A stretch of DNA of 64,000 nt from the NCBI GenBank assembly GCA_016715505.1, contig JADJZY010000012.1:45742-109741 (forward strand). The letters run 5' to 3'. A program made the position numbers and the translations under genes. This document shows, one piece after another, positions 8,546 through 17,680 of the stretch. The notes beneath the pieces are model-generated. The model was not told the DNA's origin and did not search any database. It was given only the letters and a program-made list of their open reading frames with translations. The first letter of the stretch is position 1, and the number at the start of each line of letters is the position of its first letter. The DNA is from Bacteroidota bacterium. Lineage in GTDB: Bacteria; Bacteroidota; Bacteroidia; Chitinophagales; Chitinophagaceae.

Positions 8546-9760
8546 TTAGGCAACGGCCTTATTCACGAGTTCTGCAGCTTCACTCAAAAGGATAGCACTT
8601 TGTACTTGTAATCCAGATTGCTCAATCAATTCTTTAGCAGCTTCGGCATTGGTTCCTTGTAAACGCACGATCACCGGAACTTTAATTTCACCGATTGCTT
8701 TATAAGCATCTACAACGCCTTGTGCAACACGATCACAACGTACAATACCTCCAAAAATATTAATCAGAATGGCTTTTACATTTGGATCCTTTAAAATGAT
8801 TCTAAATCCGGCTTCAACTGTTGTAGCATTCGCTCCACCACCGACATCCAAGAAGTTGGCAGGTTCGCCACCACTGAGTTTAATCATGTCCATGGTGGCC
8901 ATGGCTAAACCGGCTCCGTTCACCATACATCCTACATTGCCGTCCAACTTCACATAATTTAAATTACTCTCACTGGCTTCCACTTCAGTAGGATCCTCTT
9001 CGGACTTGTCACGAAGTTCAGCCAAATCTTTATGACGGATTAAGGCATTATCTTCAAGATTCATCTTACAATCCACAGCAATGATTTTATCATCACTGGT
9101 CTTAAACAATGGATTAATTTCGAGCATATCACAATCTAAACCGGTGAATGCCTGATAAAGTTGGGTTACAAATTTGACACAATTTTTAAATGCCTCGCCT
9201 TCAAGACCCAAATTAAATGCAATTTTGCGAGCCTGAAAAGGGAGCAGTGGGGTTCCGGGAACGATCCACTCTTTAAAGATCTTTTCGGGAGTGTCATGTG
9301 CCACATCTTCAATATTCATTCCACCTTCTGTGCTATACATAAAAACATATTGCTTTTTTTGGCGGTCCAGTAAAATTGAAAGATAAAATTCTTTAGTCGG
9401 GTTAGGGCCTTCATAATAAGCATCTTCTGCCACAAAAAGCTTGGAAACCAATTTGCCTTGATCGCCGGTTTGTAAGGTAACCAAGGTATTACCAATCATG
9501 TTTTGTCCGACCGTTGTTGCTTGTTCAGCGCTTTTTACAACCTGCACGCCATGTTGTTCAGGGATTTCTTTAAAGGTTCCTTTTCCACGTCCGCCAGCAT
9601 GAATCTGAGCCTTGATAACTACAAATTTGCTATTGGTTTTTGTACTGGTTTGTTGATAGGCTGCAGTAACTTCTTCAGGGGTCGTGCAAACGATACCATC
9701 TTGTACTGGAACTTGATATTTTTTAAGAAGCTCCTTTGCCTGAAATTCATGTAAATTCAT
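8546..9760 (-). CDS. sucC: Succinate-CoA ligase, ADP-forming, beta subunit
   Basis: The 404 residues give a full-length SucC. The start MNLHEFQAKELLKKY is nearly invariant in the family. The ATP-grasp domain includes KAQIHAGGRGKGTFKE and the metal/nucleotide residues in DMLEINPLF and AVDCKMNLEDNAL. The C-terminal CoA-ligase domain has FLDVGGGA and ILINIFGGIVRCD. With SucD it makes succinate and ATP from succinyl-CoA in the TCA cycle. sucD is not adjacent, which is common in Bacteroidota. The gene ends at the strong shared terminator. Confidence 0.97.
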   Translation of the reverse strand: MNLHEFQAKELLKKYQVPVQDGIVCTTPEEVTAAYQQTSTKTNSKFVVIKAQIHAGGRGKGTFKEIPEQHGVQVVKSAEQATTVGQNMIGNTLVTLQTGDQGKLVSKLFVAEDAYYEGPNPTKEFYLSILLDRQKKQYVFMYSTEGGMNIEDVAHDTPEKIFKEWIVPGTPLLPFQARKIAFNLGLEGEAFKNCVKFVTQLYQAFTGLDCDMLEINPLFKTSDDKIIAVDCKMNLEDNALIRHKDLAELRDKSEEDPTEVEASESNLNYVKLDGNVGCMVNGAGLAMATMDMIKLSGGEPANFLDVGGGANATTVEAGFRIILKDPNVKAILINIFGGIVRCDRVAQGVVDAYKAIGEIKVPVIVRLQGTNAEAAKELIEQSGLQVQSAILLSEAAELVNKAVA

Positions 9761-10139
9761 ACTTTAAAAAAATTTTGGCAAATTTATGTGCTGATTCCGA
9801 ATTTCCTATTTTAATTCCTGAAATCCAATCTATACTAAATTGGAAAAGACCTATAAAAAGGATCAGGTTGGAATCCCTTAAACCAATTGAAGAATATATC
9901 ACCGTTTAAATGGAAGGGAACTTTTTGGATGCCCGCAAGGCTGTGTGAGCATTCAACCAAAATCAATAGGTAAATTCCTGTCCTAATCCCGGCATTTAAT
10001 CTGGTTTTTATCCTCCATGGCCTTACTTCAACTGTGTTGAATCAAAGTAGAGGATATGTCTTGCAAAGGACGAGGGGAGATGTTTCAGCAGGAATGCGGG
10101 TAAAATTCTGATGAACATTAATTACATTTGTGCCTTTCA
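9761..10139. other. Intergenic stretch, no gene seen
   Basis: No frame in these 379 bases looks coding and no strong hairpin is visible. The only motif is a TACATTTG box at 10123-10130, just upstream of the WecA-like gene. It fits the Bacteroidota -7 consensus TAnnTTTG, but no matching -33 TTTG was found at the right distance. Confidence 0.5.
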
Positions 10140-11165
10140 ATGAGTAATTCACTACTGATATATGTGTTTGGTGCGTTTTTGGTGTCTCTGATAACACATT
10201 ATTTGGTGATTGATTTATCGCACAAACGGGGGATTTTTATTGACGATCACAATAGTGATTTACCTCAGAAGTTGCACAGTGAACCCACACCGCGAATAGG
10301 TGGCCTGGGTATTTTCGTCTCCATTCTGTTTATGGCCAAGGATTTAAAAATTGGTTTGTACATTATACTTTGTTTAATTCCCGCATTTCTGGCAGGTTTT
10401 CTGGAAGATTTATATGCGAAAATATCACCTTGGCGCAGGTTATTGATCATGAGTATTTCCGGTGGCATGGCTATTTATTTATTACAAACCGTGGTAACTG
10501 ATTTCGGAATTATCGAAATACCCTATTGGATGGGGATCATGGTGACGATGGTCGCTATTCTGGGTTTGATCAATGGTACCAACATGATTGATGGATTTAA
10601 TGGTCTTTCATCAGGTGTGTGTTTTTTGATATTCAGCACTTATTTTGTAATTAGTTATCGAATCGGAGATACCGAGTTGGCATACATTAGTTTGGTGTGT
10701 ATGGCGTCAATACTGGGTTTCCTGGTGTTTAATTTTCCGGGTGGAAAAATATTTCTGGGAGATGGGGGCGCATATAGTTTAGGATTTTTATTGGCGATTG
10801 TTTCCATTTTATTGGTCATGCGCAATCCGGATATTTCGCCCTGGTTTGTATTCGTCAGTCTGATTTATCCGGTATGGGAAGTCATCTTTTCATTTACAAG
10901 ACGAACCCTGATACACAAATTATCTCCCCTTTATCCAGATTCGAAACATGTGCATCAGCTGATATACCGGAACATCACCCGTGAAAAAAATTCGATCACA
11001 TCTTTATTTATTTTTCCTTTTGTGGTCTTGTTTAATACACTCGCCATTTTATTCTATAATAACACCTGGATTTTAATCCTAATTTCTGTTTTCTTCGTGA
11101 CGATTTATACCTTGTTTTATTACATCTACTCAAGGAGGGAATTAAGAAATAAAAAACCTAATTAG
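10140..11165 (+). CDS. WecA/MraY-type undecaprenyl-phosphate sugar-1-phosphate transferase
   Basis: This polytopic membrane protein has 341 residues and about ten hydrophobic segments. It carries the family's cytoplasmic motifs: KLHSEPTPRIGGLGIF near residues 45-60, FLEDLY, the catalytic NGTNMIDGFNGLSSG, FLGDGGAYSLGF and a basic SKHVHQLIYR loop near the end. Such enzymes load a GlcNAc- or related sugar-1-phosphate onto undecaprenyl phosphate to start O-antigen, capsule or wall polymers. The PRIGG and HVHQ forms fit WecA/TagO rather than MraY. Together with the following dehydrogenase it begins a polysaccharide pathway whose other genes lie elsewhere. The ATG at 10140 is preferred. Confidence 0.9.
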   Translation: MSNSLLIYVFGAFLVSLITHYLVIDLSHKRGIFIDDHNSDLPQKLHSEPTPRIGGLGIFVSILFMAKDLKIGLYIILCLIPAFLAGFLEDLYAKISPWRRLLIMSISGGMAIYLLQTVVTDFGIIEIPYWMGIMVTMVAILGLINGTNMIDGFNGLSSGVCFLIFSTYFVISYRIGDTELAYISLVCMASILGFLVFNFPGGKIFLGDGGAYSLGFLLAIVSILLVMRNPDISPWFVFVSLIYPVWEVIFSFTRRTLIHKLSPLYPDSKHVHQLIYRNITREKNSITSLFIFPFVVLFNTLAILFYNNTWILILISVFFVTIYTLFYYIYSRRELRNKKPN

Positions 11166-11203
11166 TCAAAGATTGAATTAATTTTGCGGCTCAATTTTGG
11201 TAT

Positions 11204-12489
11204 ATGTACAACGAATTACTCCGCAAAGAGCATAAACTGGCTGTGATTGGTCTGGGTTATGTAGGTCTTCCAATCGCCCTTGAATTTGCCCGAAAGATTG
11301 ATGTAATCGGTTTTGATATCAATGCGAAGCGTGTTGAGATGATGAAAAACGGGATCGACCCAAGTTGTGAATTAGATAAAGAAGCTTTTGAGGGTTGCCA
11401 AATCAGTTTTACGGATTCGTTGGAAGAGTTAAAAGAGGCGCGATTTTTTGTGGTGGCCGTACCAACGCCGGTTGATGAGCACAATGTACCTGATTTAACG
11501 CCCGTTCTGAAGGCCTCTGAAACGATAGGTAAGGTGATTAAAAAAGGAGATTATGTGGTGTTTGAATCGACTGTTTACCCAGGTTGTACCGAAGAAGATT
11601 GTTTGCCGGTTATCGAAAAATTTCCGGATTAAAAGCAGTGACCGATTTTAAAATTGGTTATTCGCCTGAAAGAATCAATCCGGGCGATAAGCAACATACC
11701 TTGCAAAATGTGGTTAAAGTTGTGTCGGGATGTGATGCAGAATCATTGGATGAAATTGCCAAAACGTATGAATTGGTTGTGCATGCAGGTGTTCACCGGG
11801 CATCGAATATTAAAGTAGCCGAAGCCGCAAAGATTATTGAAAATACCCAACGTGATTTAAATATCGCGTTGATGAATGAGTTGTCCATTATTTTTGATAA
11901 AATTGGAATCAATACTTATGAAGTACTCGAGGCGGCAGGAACCAAGTGGAATTTCCTTAAATTCTTTCCTGGTTTGGTAGGAGGGCATTGTATCGGGGTG
12001 GATCCTTATTACCTCACTTATAAATCGGAGCAATTGGGTTATAAGTCAAAAGTGATTTTATCCGGCCGAATTATCAATGATGAAATGGCCAGTTACGTTG
12101 CCAAAAAAACCATTCAAACCATTATTAAAAATGGTGTAGATGTTTCAAAGGCGCGTATACTCGTTATGGGAACAACCTTTAAAGAAAATGTGACGGATAT
12201 TCGCAATTCCAAGGTTGCTGATTTAATCAAGGAATTGAAAGGGTATTCTGTTCAGGTGGATGTAACCGATCCTCATGCAGATCATGACGAATTATTGCAT
12301 GAATATGGATATGGTTTGAATGAAGTAAATGGGAAATATCATGCCATCATTGTTGCCGTGAGCCATGAAGCATATATCAATCTGGATGAAAACTACTTCA
12401 AAGGCATGCTGACAGAAGAAGGATTATTGGTTGATCTTAAAGGAATCTATCGGAATAAATTGGGCAATATCCAGTATTGGAGTTTGTAA
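11204..12489 (+). CDS. UDP-N-acetyl-hexosamine 6-dehydrogenase (TviB/WbpA type), frame broken near 11616
   Basis: The UDP-glucose/GDP-mannose dehydrogenase family is clear. The NAD-binding GLGYVGLPIA is at residues 16-25, then VAVPTPVD and FESTVYPGCTEEDCLPVI. In the second half come GYSPERINPGDK, the KVAEAAKIIENTQRDLNIALMNE style central helix and the catalytic cysteine in VGGHCIGVDPYYL. It oxidises a UDP-HexNAc to the uronic acid with two NAD+. The reading frame shifts at an A run of five (11616-11620). Six A's restore VIEKISGLKAVTDF without loss, so the gene is probably intact. It lies 38 bases after the WecA-like gene. Confidence 0.88.
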
Positions 12490-12515
12490 GCAGCAGTTTT
12501 TTAATCAACAAAATA

Positions 12516-12824
12516 TTATGGATTCTTCTGCGGAGAAGGACTCAGGGTATCAAACACATAAACCTCTTCATGAGGGGTTTTCATGAAATACTTTTCACGT
12601 GCATAACGTTCCATCACGGCTGAATCTTTTTGGATGGCCTCTTTCTCTTTTTTTAGCCATTCCACTTCCTTTTCCAGATATTCAATTTTAGCATTCATTT
12701 CATTCAATTCCTTTTTTTGTTTGTATAAGGAAAGCAAATCATACTGGGCAAAGAAAAATACCCATATTACGAACGCAATAGTGAGCAGGAAAAATTTATT
12801 CTTAACGAGTTTAAGTAAGAACAT
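12516..12824 (-). CDS. FtsB/DivIC-like septum formation initiator protein
   Basis: This small 102-residue bitopic membrane protein has one transmembrane helix (about residues 10-26). A coiled coil follows (ELNEMNAKIEYLEKEVEWLKKE) and then the short conserved tail ERYAREKYFMKTPHEEVYVF. That layout is the septum formation initiator family (PF04977), which links FtsL and FtsQ in the divisome. It sits 14 bases after yajC on the same strand and may share its transcript. Confidence 0.88.
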   Translation of the reverse strand: MFLLKLVKNKFFLLTIAFVIWVFFFAQYDLLSLYKQKKELNEMNAKIEYLEKEVEWLKKEKEAIQKDSAVMERYAREKYFMKTPHEEVYVFDTLSPSPQKNP

Positions 12825-12838
12825 CCGGATTAAACAAA

Positions 12839-13189
12839 TTAAGCAGCTTTTGTGTCTGCAGATTGTTTCTTACGATATGCGGAAGTCATTTCGAGAGAGA
12901 TCGCACTTTTGTCCATTTTGACTACAGTGTTTCTATCCAATTCAACCGATAAAGTGCCATCGTCATTGATTCGAACAATTTTGCCATAAAAACCGGCTGT
13001 CGTAACAATGGTATCTCCAACTTGTGTATTGTTCGAAAATTCTTTTTGTTCTTTAGCGCGTTTCATTTGAGGGCGTATCATAAAAAAATACATCACCGCG
13101 ATCATGGCAACCATAAAAAGAACACTGTTCATCGGATTCGGTTTATCGCCTGTTCCGAGCATTAAAAAAAGATTAGCTAATTGTAACAT
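12839..13189 (-). CDS. yajC: Preprotein translocase subunit YajC
   Basis: The 116 residues show one transmembrane helix (about 22-40) followed by the YajC signature FFMIRPQMKRAKEQKEF, then VGDTIVTTAGFYGKIVRI. YajC joins SecDF in the inner membrane and aids Sec translocation. A TACTTTTG box (13206-13213, minus strand) with TTTG 22 bases upstream gives a plausible promoter directly before the start. Confidence 0.95.
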   Translation of the reverse strand: MLQLANLFLMLGTGDKPNPMNSVLFMVAMIAVMYFFMIRPQMKRAKEQKEFSNNTQVGDTIVTTAGFYGKIVRINDDGTLSVELDRNTVVKMDKSAISLEMTSAYRKKQSADTKAA

Positions 13190-13205
13190 ACTGAAAAAAT
13201 ATGGC

Positions 13206-13239
13206 CAAAAGTAATTCTTTCCGAAGGATAATTATCAAA
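13206..13239 (-). promoter_or_regulatory. Bacteroidota-type promoter of yajC
   Basis: Read on the minus strand, TTTG (13239-13236), then 22 bases, then TACTTTTG (13213-13206). This fits the sigma-ABfr consensus TTTG-N19-21-TAnnTTTG with one extra spacer base. The expected transcription start falls about 10 bases before the yajC ATG. Confidence 0.55.
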
Positions 13240-13276
13240 TAGAAGTCGAAACTTTTTCATGCTTTCAACGAAATAC

Positions 13277-13780
13277 TTATCGTACCTCTGCCTGAATATA
13301 AATTTCTTGTTCGGCAGGTTCAGCATTTGATTGAATCACGACCGATTTTTCGTTATATCCCCGTTTGCCAGTTGAATTAAAACTAACCTGGATACTGGAT
13401 TTTTCGCCGGGATGTATTGGTGCTTTGGGGAATTGTGGAACAGTACATCCGCACGAGGCTTTGGCCGAAGCAATCAGCAAATCCTTGCTGCCGGTATTGG
13501 TAAATTCAAAATCGTGACTCACAATTTCCCCCTTCTTGTATAGGTCCAAAATGATAAATGGTATCTGTAAAGGTAAGAATAGCCTTTTTTGAATACCCGA
13601 ATCAACAGGTTTCATGGAGGCGTCATTATAAACCAAATCTGCCGATAATTTGGGCGCTTGACTGCTGTCGGAGGAGGGGAGGGTTTGATTGGAATTGTTT
13701 TCAGAACATCCCAACATGGAGATGCCACAAACCATTAACCCAAGGGACCAGAATTTAGCCAAACTATTTTTTCTTGACAT
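13277..13780 (-). CDS. DUF1573 lipoprotein, with two compensating frameshifts inside
   Basis: The ATG at 13780 gives a lipoprotein signal ending in ISMLGC. The C-terminal half is typical DUF1573: VSHDFEFTNTGSKDLLIASA, SCGCTVPQFPKAPI and HPGEKSSIQVSFNSTGKRGY. Between about 13590 and 13528 the annotated frame reads unlike the family. The alternative frame there encodes AILTFTDTIYHFGPIQEG, the expected family sequence. One A missing from the T/A run at 13585-13590 and one extra base in the C/G run at 13528-13532 explain this. The function is unknown; an immunoglobulin-like envelope protein is likely. Its start overlaps the nusB end by 17 bases. Confidence 0.85.
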   Translation of the reverse strand: MSRKNSLAKFWSLGLMVCGISMLGCSENNSNQTLPSSDSSQAPKLSADLVYNDASMKPVDSGIQKRLFLPLQIPFIILDLYKKGEIVSHDFEFTNTGSKDLLIASAKASCGCTVPQFPKAPIHPGEKSSIQVSFNSTGKRGYNEKSVVIQSNAEPAEQEIYIQAEVR

Positions 13781-14692
13781 AGTCAGTTTTTGTGAGTTTG
13801 TTTTGATCCGATAATTGTTTTCTGACATTATCCAATAATCCGTTCACAAATTGCCCACTTTGCGGGGTGCTGTAAGATTTAGCAATATCGATGTATTCGT
13901 TGATACTCACTTTGAGCGGAATACTTTCGAAATACAACATTTCACAAACGCCCAGATGAAGGAGGATTAAATCAATCATCGCTACACGATCAGCGTCCCA
14001 GTTCATGAGGTTGGGTTCAATCAAACTAAACACATATTCTTTTTATCGTAGTATGCGGATAATAACTCATGCGCAAATTCACTTTTATCTGCACTCAGTA
14101 ATTTGGTGAATGAAAAATTTTCGGGACGTGACCAAAGCAGCGGAAACCATTGGTAAATCATTTCAGCATCGCTGTACCAATTGATGTATTTTTCGGCCAT
14201 AAATTGGCAGGAGTCCTCATTTTCGAATAAAACAACCCGACTGATATGATTGAGAATTTCAATTTCATCTTCCATTTTTCGGTTCGGATCGGCAATGTAT
14301 CGAACATATTCCGGTGTATCGATAATTTGGTTAAAAAGCTGGCGAATCCATTCGTTTTCAAATAATAAATGAATATGATGGTCTTTGACAATCTTATTGA
14401 AGGATGAATTGTTTTTGAGTTTTTGTAAAACCAGGTTCCCGGCCAATTTGGTGTTGATGCTCAGGTCTGCACTGGTGGGTAAATGTTTGGAGGCCTTTTG
14501 TTGGGCATAAATCAGCACGTATTCTGCCACTAAATAATTCAGGTGACAACATGCGGCAAATAGCGCGTGAGACTGTTCAAATTTATGATCTAATGAAGAA
14601 TGAAGTTTTTTTACATCCGGTGCATCTTCCTGCATGCCTGCTTCAAAAATGGTTTGAAATACTTTGATTCGGATGTTTCGTCTGCTTATCAT
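13764..14692 (-). CDS. nusB: Transcription antitermination factor NusB, long Bacteroidota form, frame broken near 14040
   Basis: The N-terminal part is MISRRNIRIKVFQTIFEAGM followed by a long lineage-specific helical region. The C-terminal NusB core (WDADRVAMIDLILLHLGVCEM and VSINEYIDIAKSYSTPQSGQFVNGLLD) lies in another frame. The T run at 14040-14044 has five bases; six give AYYDKKEYVFSLIEPNLMNW and fuse the parts into about 309 residues, the usual length in this phylum. NusB with NusE binds boxA RNA and prevents premature termination of rRNA transcription. An essential-type gene so broken is more likely a sequence error than a pseudogene. Confidence 0.88.
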
Positions 14693-14991
14693 AAAATTTA
14701 AGAACTTTTCGGGCCGGCGAAGGTAATCAAATTTATGAGAAAGCCATGATTCCCGACGCTGTAATCAGAAATGAAGGAAAAAAGGCTAAAAGATACATAT
14801 AAATTTAACGTATTTGCATTGAGAAATATTTATATATAAATGATTTTCATTTGATTAATTATCATAAAAATATCACATAATAAATATATAAATTTTTGTA
14901 ATTTTTCTGCGAATGCTTGTTTTTGCAAGAAAAATCTGCTTATTTCACATTGTTAAAGAATCCTAAATACACTACAAAACTACGCTTTCAC

Positions 14992-15885
14992 ATGTTTATT
15001 AACAATAACCTCCGGGTGAAAATCGATGAAGAGTACAAAATCCTATGGGTAGGAATCGATTTACAGGATAAACTATGTTATTCTATCAATTTTCTCGACA
15101 ATCTGACTCACGTAAAGGAGTTGATTGTTTATTTGATTAAGAAGGAGAATATTAAATACGTGTGCGCCTATTCGCTGAACAAAGGCGTTTGGAATTTGGG
15201 GGGGGATTTAGAGTTCTTTGTGAGTTGTATTCGAAATCAAAATAAAAAGGGGCTGAAGGAATATGCCTATAAGTGCATTGACCTAGTATATAATTACAAC
15301 AGCAATTATGAAATGGACGTGATTTCTGCTTGTATTGTTCAAGGAAATGCCTACGGCGGAGGATTCGAAAGTGCATTAAGTGGTAATTATATCATTGCTG
15401 AAGAATCGGCCCGATTTAGTTTTCCGGAGGTGATTTTTGGAACCTTCCCGGGAATGGGAGCGTATAGTTTTTTGACCAAAAAAGTTGGTTTTAATAAGGC
15501 CAATGAAATTATTAATTCCAATAAAACCTATACCGCTGCGGATATTCATCAAATGGGCATTATTGACCGCGTTTGTGATGATGGGATGGGGGTTGCTCAA
15601 ATGAATATGGATATCATTAAAGGAAAGCTGAATGAGCAGGCCGGTAATCCATTTAAAAATATTTGTAACCGGGTTTCCAAACAGGAATTATTGGATGTTG
15701 TGGATGTGTGGTTAGAAAAAGCCTTCAACCTGAACGAAACCAATTTAAGTCGAATGATGAAAATTGCCAATTTCCAAAAACGGAAAGTCACGGATACCAT
15801 TAGCAAAAATGCTGAAGTGGAAGTGGAGGAGGAGAGCAAGATTGCCGAAATTAATTCCCTCATCAATAGTTCATTTCAGACCTGA
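14992..15885 (+). CDS. RpfF-like crotonase, candidate DSF (cis-2-unsaturated fatty acid) synthase
   Basis: The 297-residue crotonase-fold protein matches RpfF of Xanthomonas (289 residues, from memory) along its length. Shared features are GVWNLGGDLEFF (65-76), VQGNAYGGGFESALSGN, IIAEESARFSFPEV and FPGMGAYSFL, plus a C-terminal helical region VWLEKAFNLNETNLSRMM. The two glutamates used by RpfF for dehydration and thioester cleavage (E141 and E161 there) correspond to E126 and E146 here, with the same 20-residue spacing. RpfF makes a diffusible fatty-acid signal from acyl-ACP. No rpfC/rpfG sensor genes are adjacent. The ATG at 14992 matches the family start better than TTG at 14917. An ordinary enoyl-CoA hydratase is the alternative, but less fitting. 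Confidence 0.82.
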   Translation: MFINNNLRVKIDEEYKILWVGIDLQDKLCYSINFLDNLTHVKELIVYLIKKENIKYVCAYSLNKGVWNLGGDLEFFVSCIRNQNKKGLKEYAYKCIDLVYNYNSNYEMDVISACIVQGNAYGGGFESALSGNYIIAEESARFSFPEVIFGTFPGMGAYSFLTKKVGFNKANEIINSNKTYTAADIHQMGIIDRVCDDGMGVAQMNMDIIKGKLNEQAGNPFKNICNRVSKQELLDVVDVWLEKAFNLNETNLSRMMKIANFQKRKVTDTISKNAEVEVEEESKIAEINSLINSSFQT

Positions 15886-16067
15886 TTATGGTTAGACATG
15901 GGTGTTTAAACAAAGATTGGTAAATTTTGGTGTTGTCTACTAACTATCAAGTCACTGATTTCGTCTATTAAAAGCAACAGAATGTGGATATTAACAAATG
16001 TTAATGATTTGGATATTTGATACAATCTGGACTATATTTACTTCATAAAATCAAAAAAATTACAAAA

Positions 16068-16936
16068 ATGAAAAAAATTCTTTCCATTTCGCTGGCCCTG
16101 GCGCTCTTCGCTGGATTTACGGCTTGTAAGAAAAACAACTCAAACACGACAGGTACCAACCCAGTTTGGACAGCTCCTGTTGTTACCGAACCCGTAGCTT
16201 CAAACCCATTAAAGGATGTAGGTCCTGTTCCAACTTCTTTTGTTAAAAAAGTTGTTGTAGAGGAATTTACAGGTGAGTGGTGTGGTGCATGTCCAAGCGG
16301 TGCTGCTGATTTACATGATATCGTTACAACATATCCTGATAAAGCATATGCAGTAGCTATTCATAATGCGAATGGTGGTTCAGATCCTTATGAAGTGTCA
16401 TTCTCGATCAATTGAATGCCATGTTAGGTCAACATACTTCCTATCCTGGTGCAAATATTGACCGCGTTAAATCTTCTGGAAGCTGGAAAAGCGAAGTAGA
16501 TGCCCGTTTAAAAACATCTGTGAATATGGGAATGGCTTTAGTTTCTAAAACTTCAGGTGATAATGTAAATTTGGATATTTATTTTGGTCAAACGACTACC
16601 ATCACAAAAGATTTGAAATATACCATCTATTTGATTGAAAATAACTTGCCTCAGTCATCTCAAGGTCAAACAAGCGCAGGTGCTGGTTACATCCACGAGC
16701 ACGTTTTCAGAAATTATTTGAATGCGAATATGCAAGGTGATGATATCACTTGGACTGGTGGTCAAAAATACACGAAGTTGAGTTTGAAAAACCTCAGCAT
16801 CACTGGTCAGTACAAAGACAAAAACAATTTAAAATTGTTGGTGCTTGTACATACACCTGGTAAAGTAGGTGACGCCGGTGTTGAAATCGTTAATGCACAA
16901 GAATGTGGATTGAACGAAATTAAAAAATGGAATTAA
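16068..16936 (+). CDS. Omp28-related lipoprotein with thioredoxin-like CxxC, frame broken near 16403
   Basis: MKKILSISLALALFAGFTAC is a lipoprotein signal with the cysteine at residue 20. A thioredoxin-like segment VVVEEFTGEWCGACPSGAAD follows, with a CGAC redox motif, as in Bacteroidota Omp28-related outer membrane proteins. The frame stops at 16415 and the rest (NAMLGQHTSYPGANIDRV onward) lies one frame over. A lost base around 16401-16405 (TTCTC for TTTCTC) would restore FLDQLNAMLGQH. The exact role is unknown; periplasmic thiol chemistry is possible. It ends at a terminator at 16954. Confidence 0.82.
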
Positions 16937-16953
16937 TTTTTTTGAAATAATGG

Positions 16954-16983
16954 AAAGCGCTCTTTTTAGAGCGCTTTTTTTGT
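16954..16983 (+). terminator. Rho-independent terminator after Omp28-like gene
   Basis: AAAGCGCTC (16954-16962) pairs with GAGCGCTTT (16969-16977) around a TTTTTA loop, and the arm runs into a long T tract. It is 17 bases past the stop codon. Confidence 0.88.
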
Positions 16984-17005
16984 TTTAAAGAAGTAATTTT
17001 ACCCT

Positions 17006-17664
17006 ATGCAACTCAGTTTTACAGAAGAGAATTATTTAAAATGCCTCTATCATTTTACTGTAGAAATAGGATGCTCTTCAACCAACACCAAAAACATCTC
17101 CAATGAGTTGAATGTTAAACCGGCCACCGTCACTTCTATGATGAAAAAGTTGAAGGAAAAATGCCTGGTTGATTATGAAAAATATGGGAAAGTAAGTCTG
17201 ACAGATTCGGGAAAAAATACCGCCGTTCAATTAATCCGAAAACATCGATTGTGGGAGGTGTTCTTGGTGGAAAAATTACAATTCAGCTGGGATGAGGTAC
17301 ATGAAGTAGCTGAACAATTGGAACATATACAATCTACTAAACTCATTGATCATCTGGATGCATTTTGGGCCATCCCGAAACAGATCCGCATGGTGATCCT
17401 ATCCCTAACCCTCAAGGGAATATCAAACATCTCGATCGCCGGAATCTGACAGAAGCACAAGAAGGTGAACTATGTGAACTGGTATCGGTAGATGACTCTC
17501 ACTCTGATCTTTTGCTTTTTTTGCATGAAATGGAAATTCATTTGCATTCAAAGATGATTATCCGGCGCAAGATTGCTTTCGATGGGTCTTTATTGGTGCA
17601 ACTGGAAAAAGGACAGGAAATTATGCTATCTGATAAAATGGCTTCACAACTGATGATTCGCTAA
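17006..17664 (+). CDS. DtxR/MntR-family metal-dependent transcriptional regulator, frame broken near 17363
   Basis: The N-terminal winged helix (FTEENYLKCLYHF ... NELNVKPATVTSMMKKLKEK) and dimerisation helices (EVFLVEKLQFSWDEVHEVAEQLEHI) are DtxR-like. Metal-ligand histidine and glutamate positions are visible. The second frame gives GHPETDPHGDPIPNPQG, the conserved end of the dimerisation domain, and an SH3/FeoA-like tail. The T run at 17363-17366 has four bases; five restore DAFLGHPETDPHG. Such proteins repress metal-uptake genes when Fe or Mn is bound. The gene is 16 bases before corA, suggesting metal-responsive co-expression. Confidence 0.87.
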
Positions 17665-17680
17665 ATGAACAAACAAAGAG

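Noticed and set aside
11204..12489. Programmed ribosomal frameshifting in the dehydrogenase gene
   Set aside because: The same one-base loss in short runs occurs in many unrelated housekeeping genes and restored frames give family sequence. A sequencing artefact explains all of them better.
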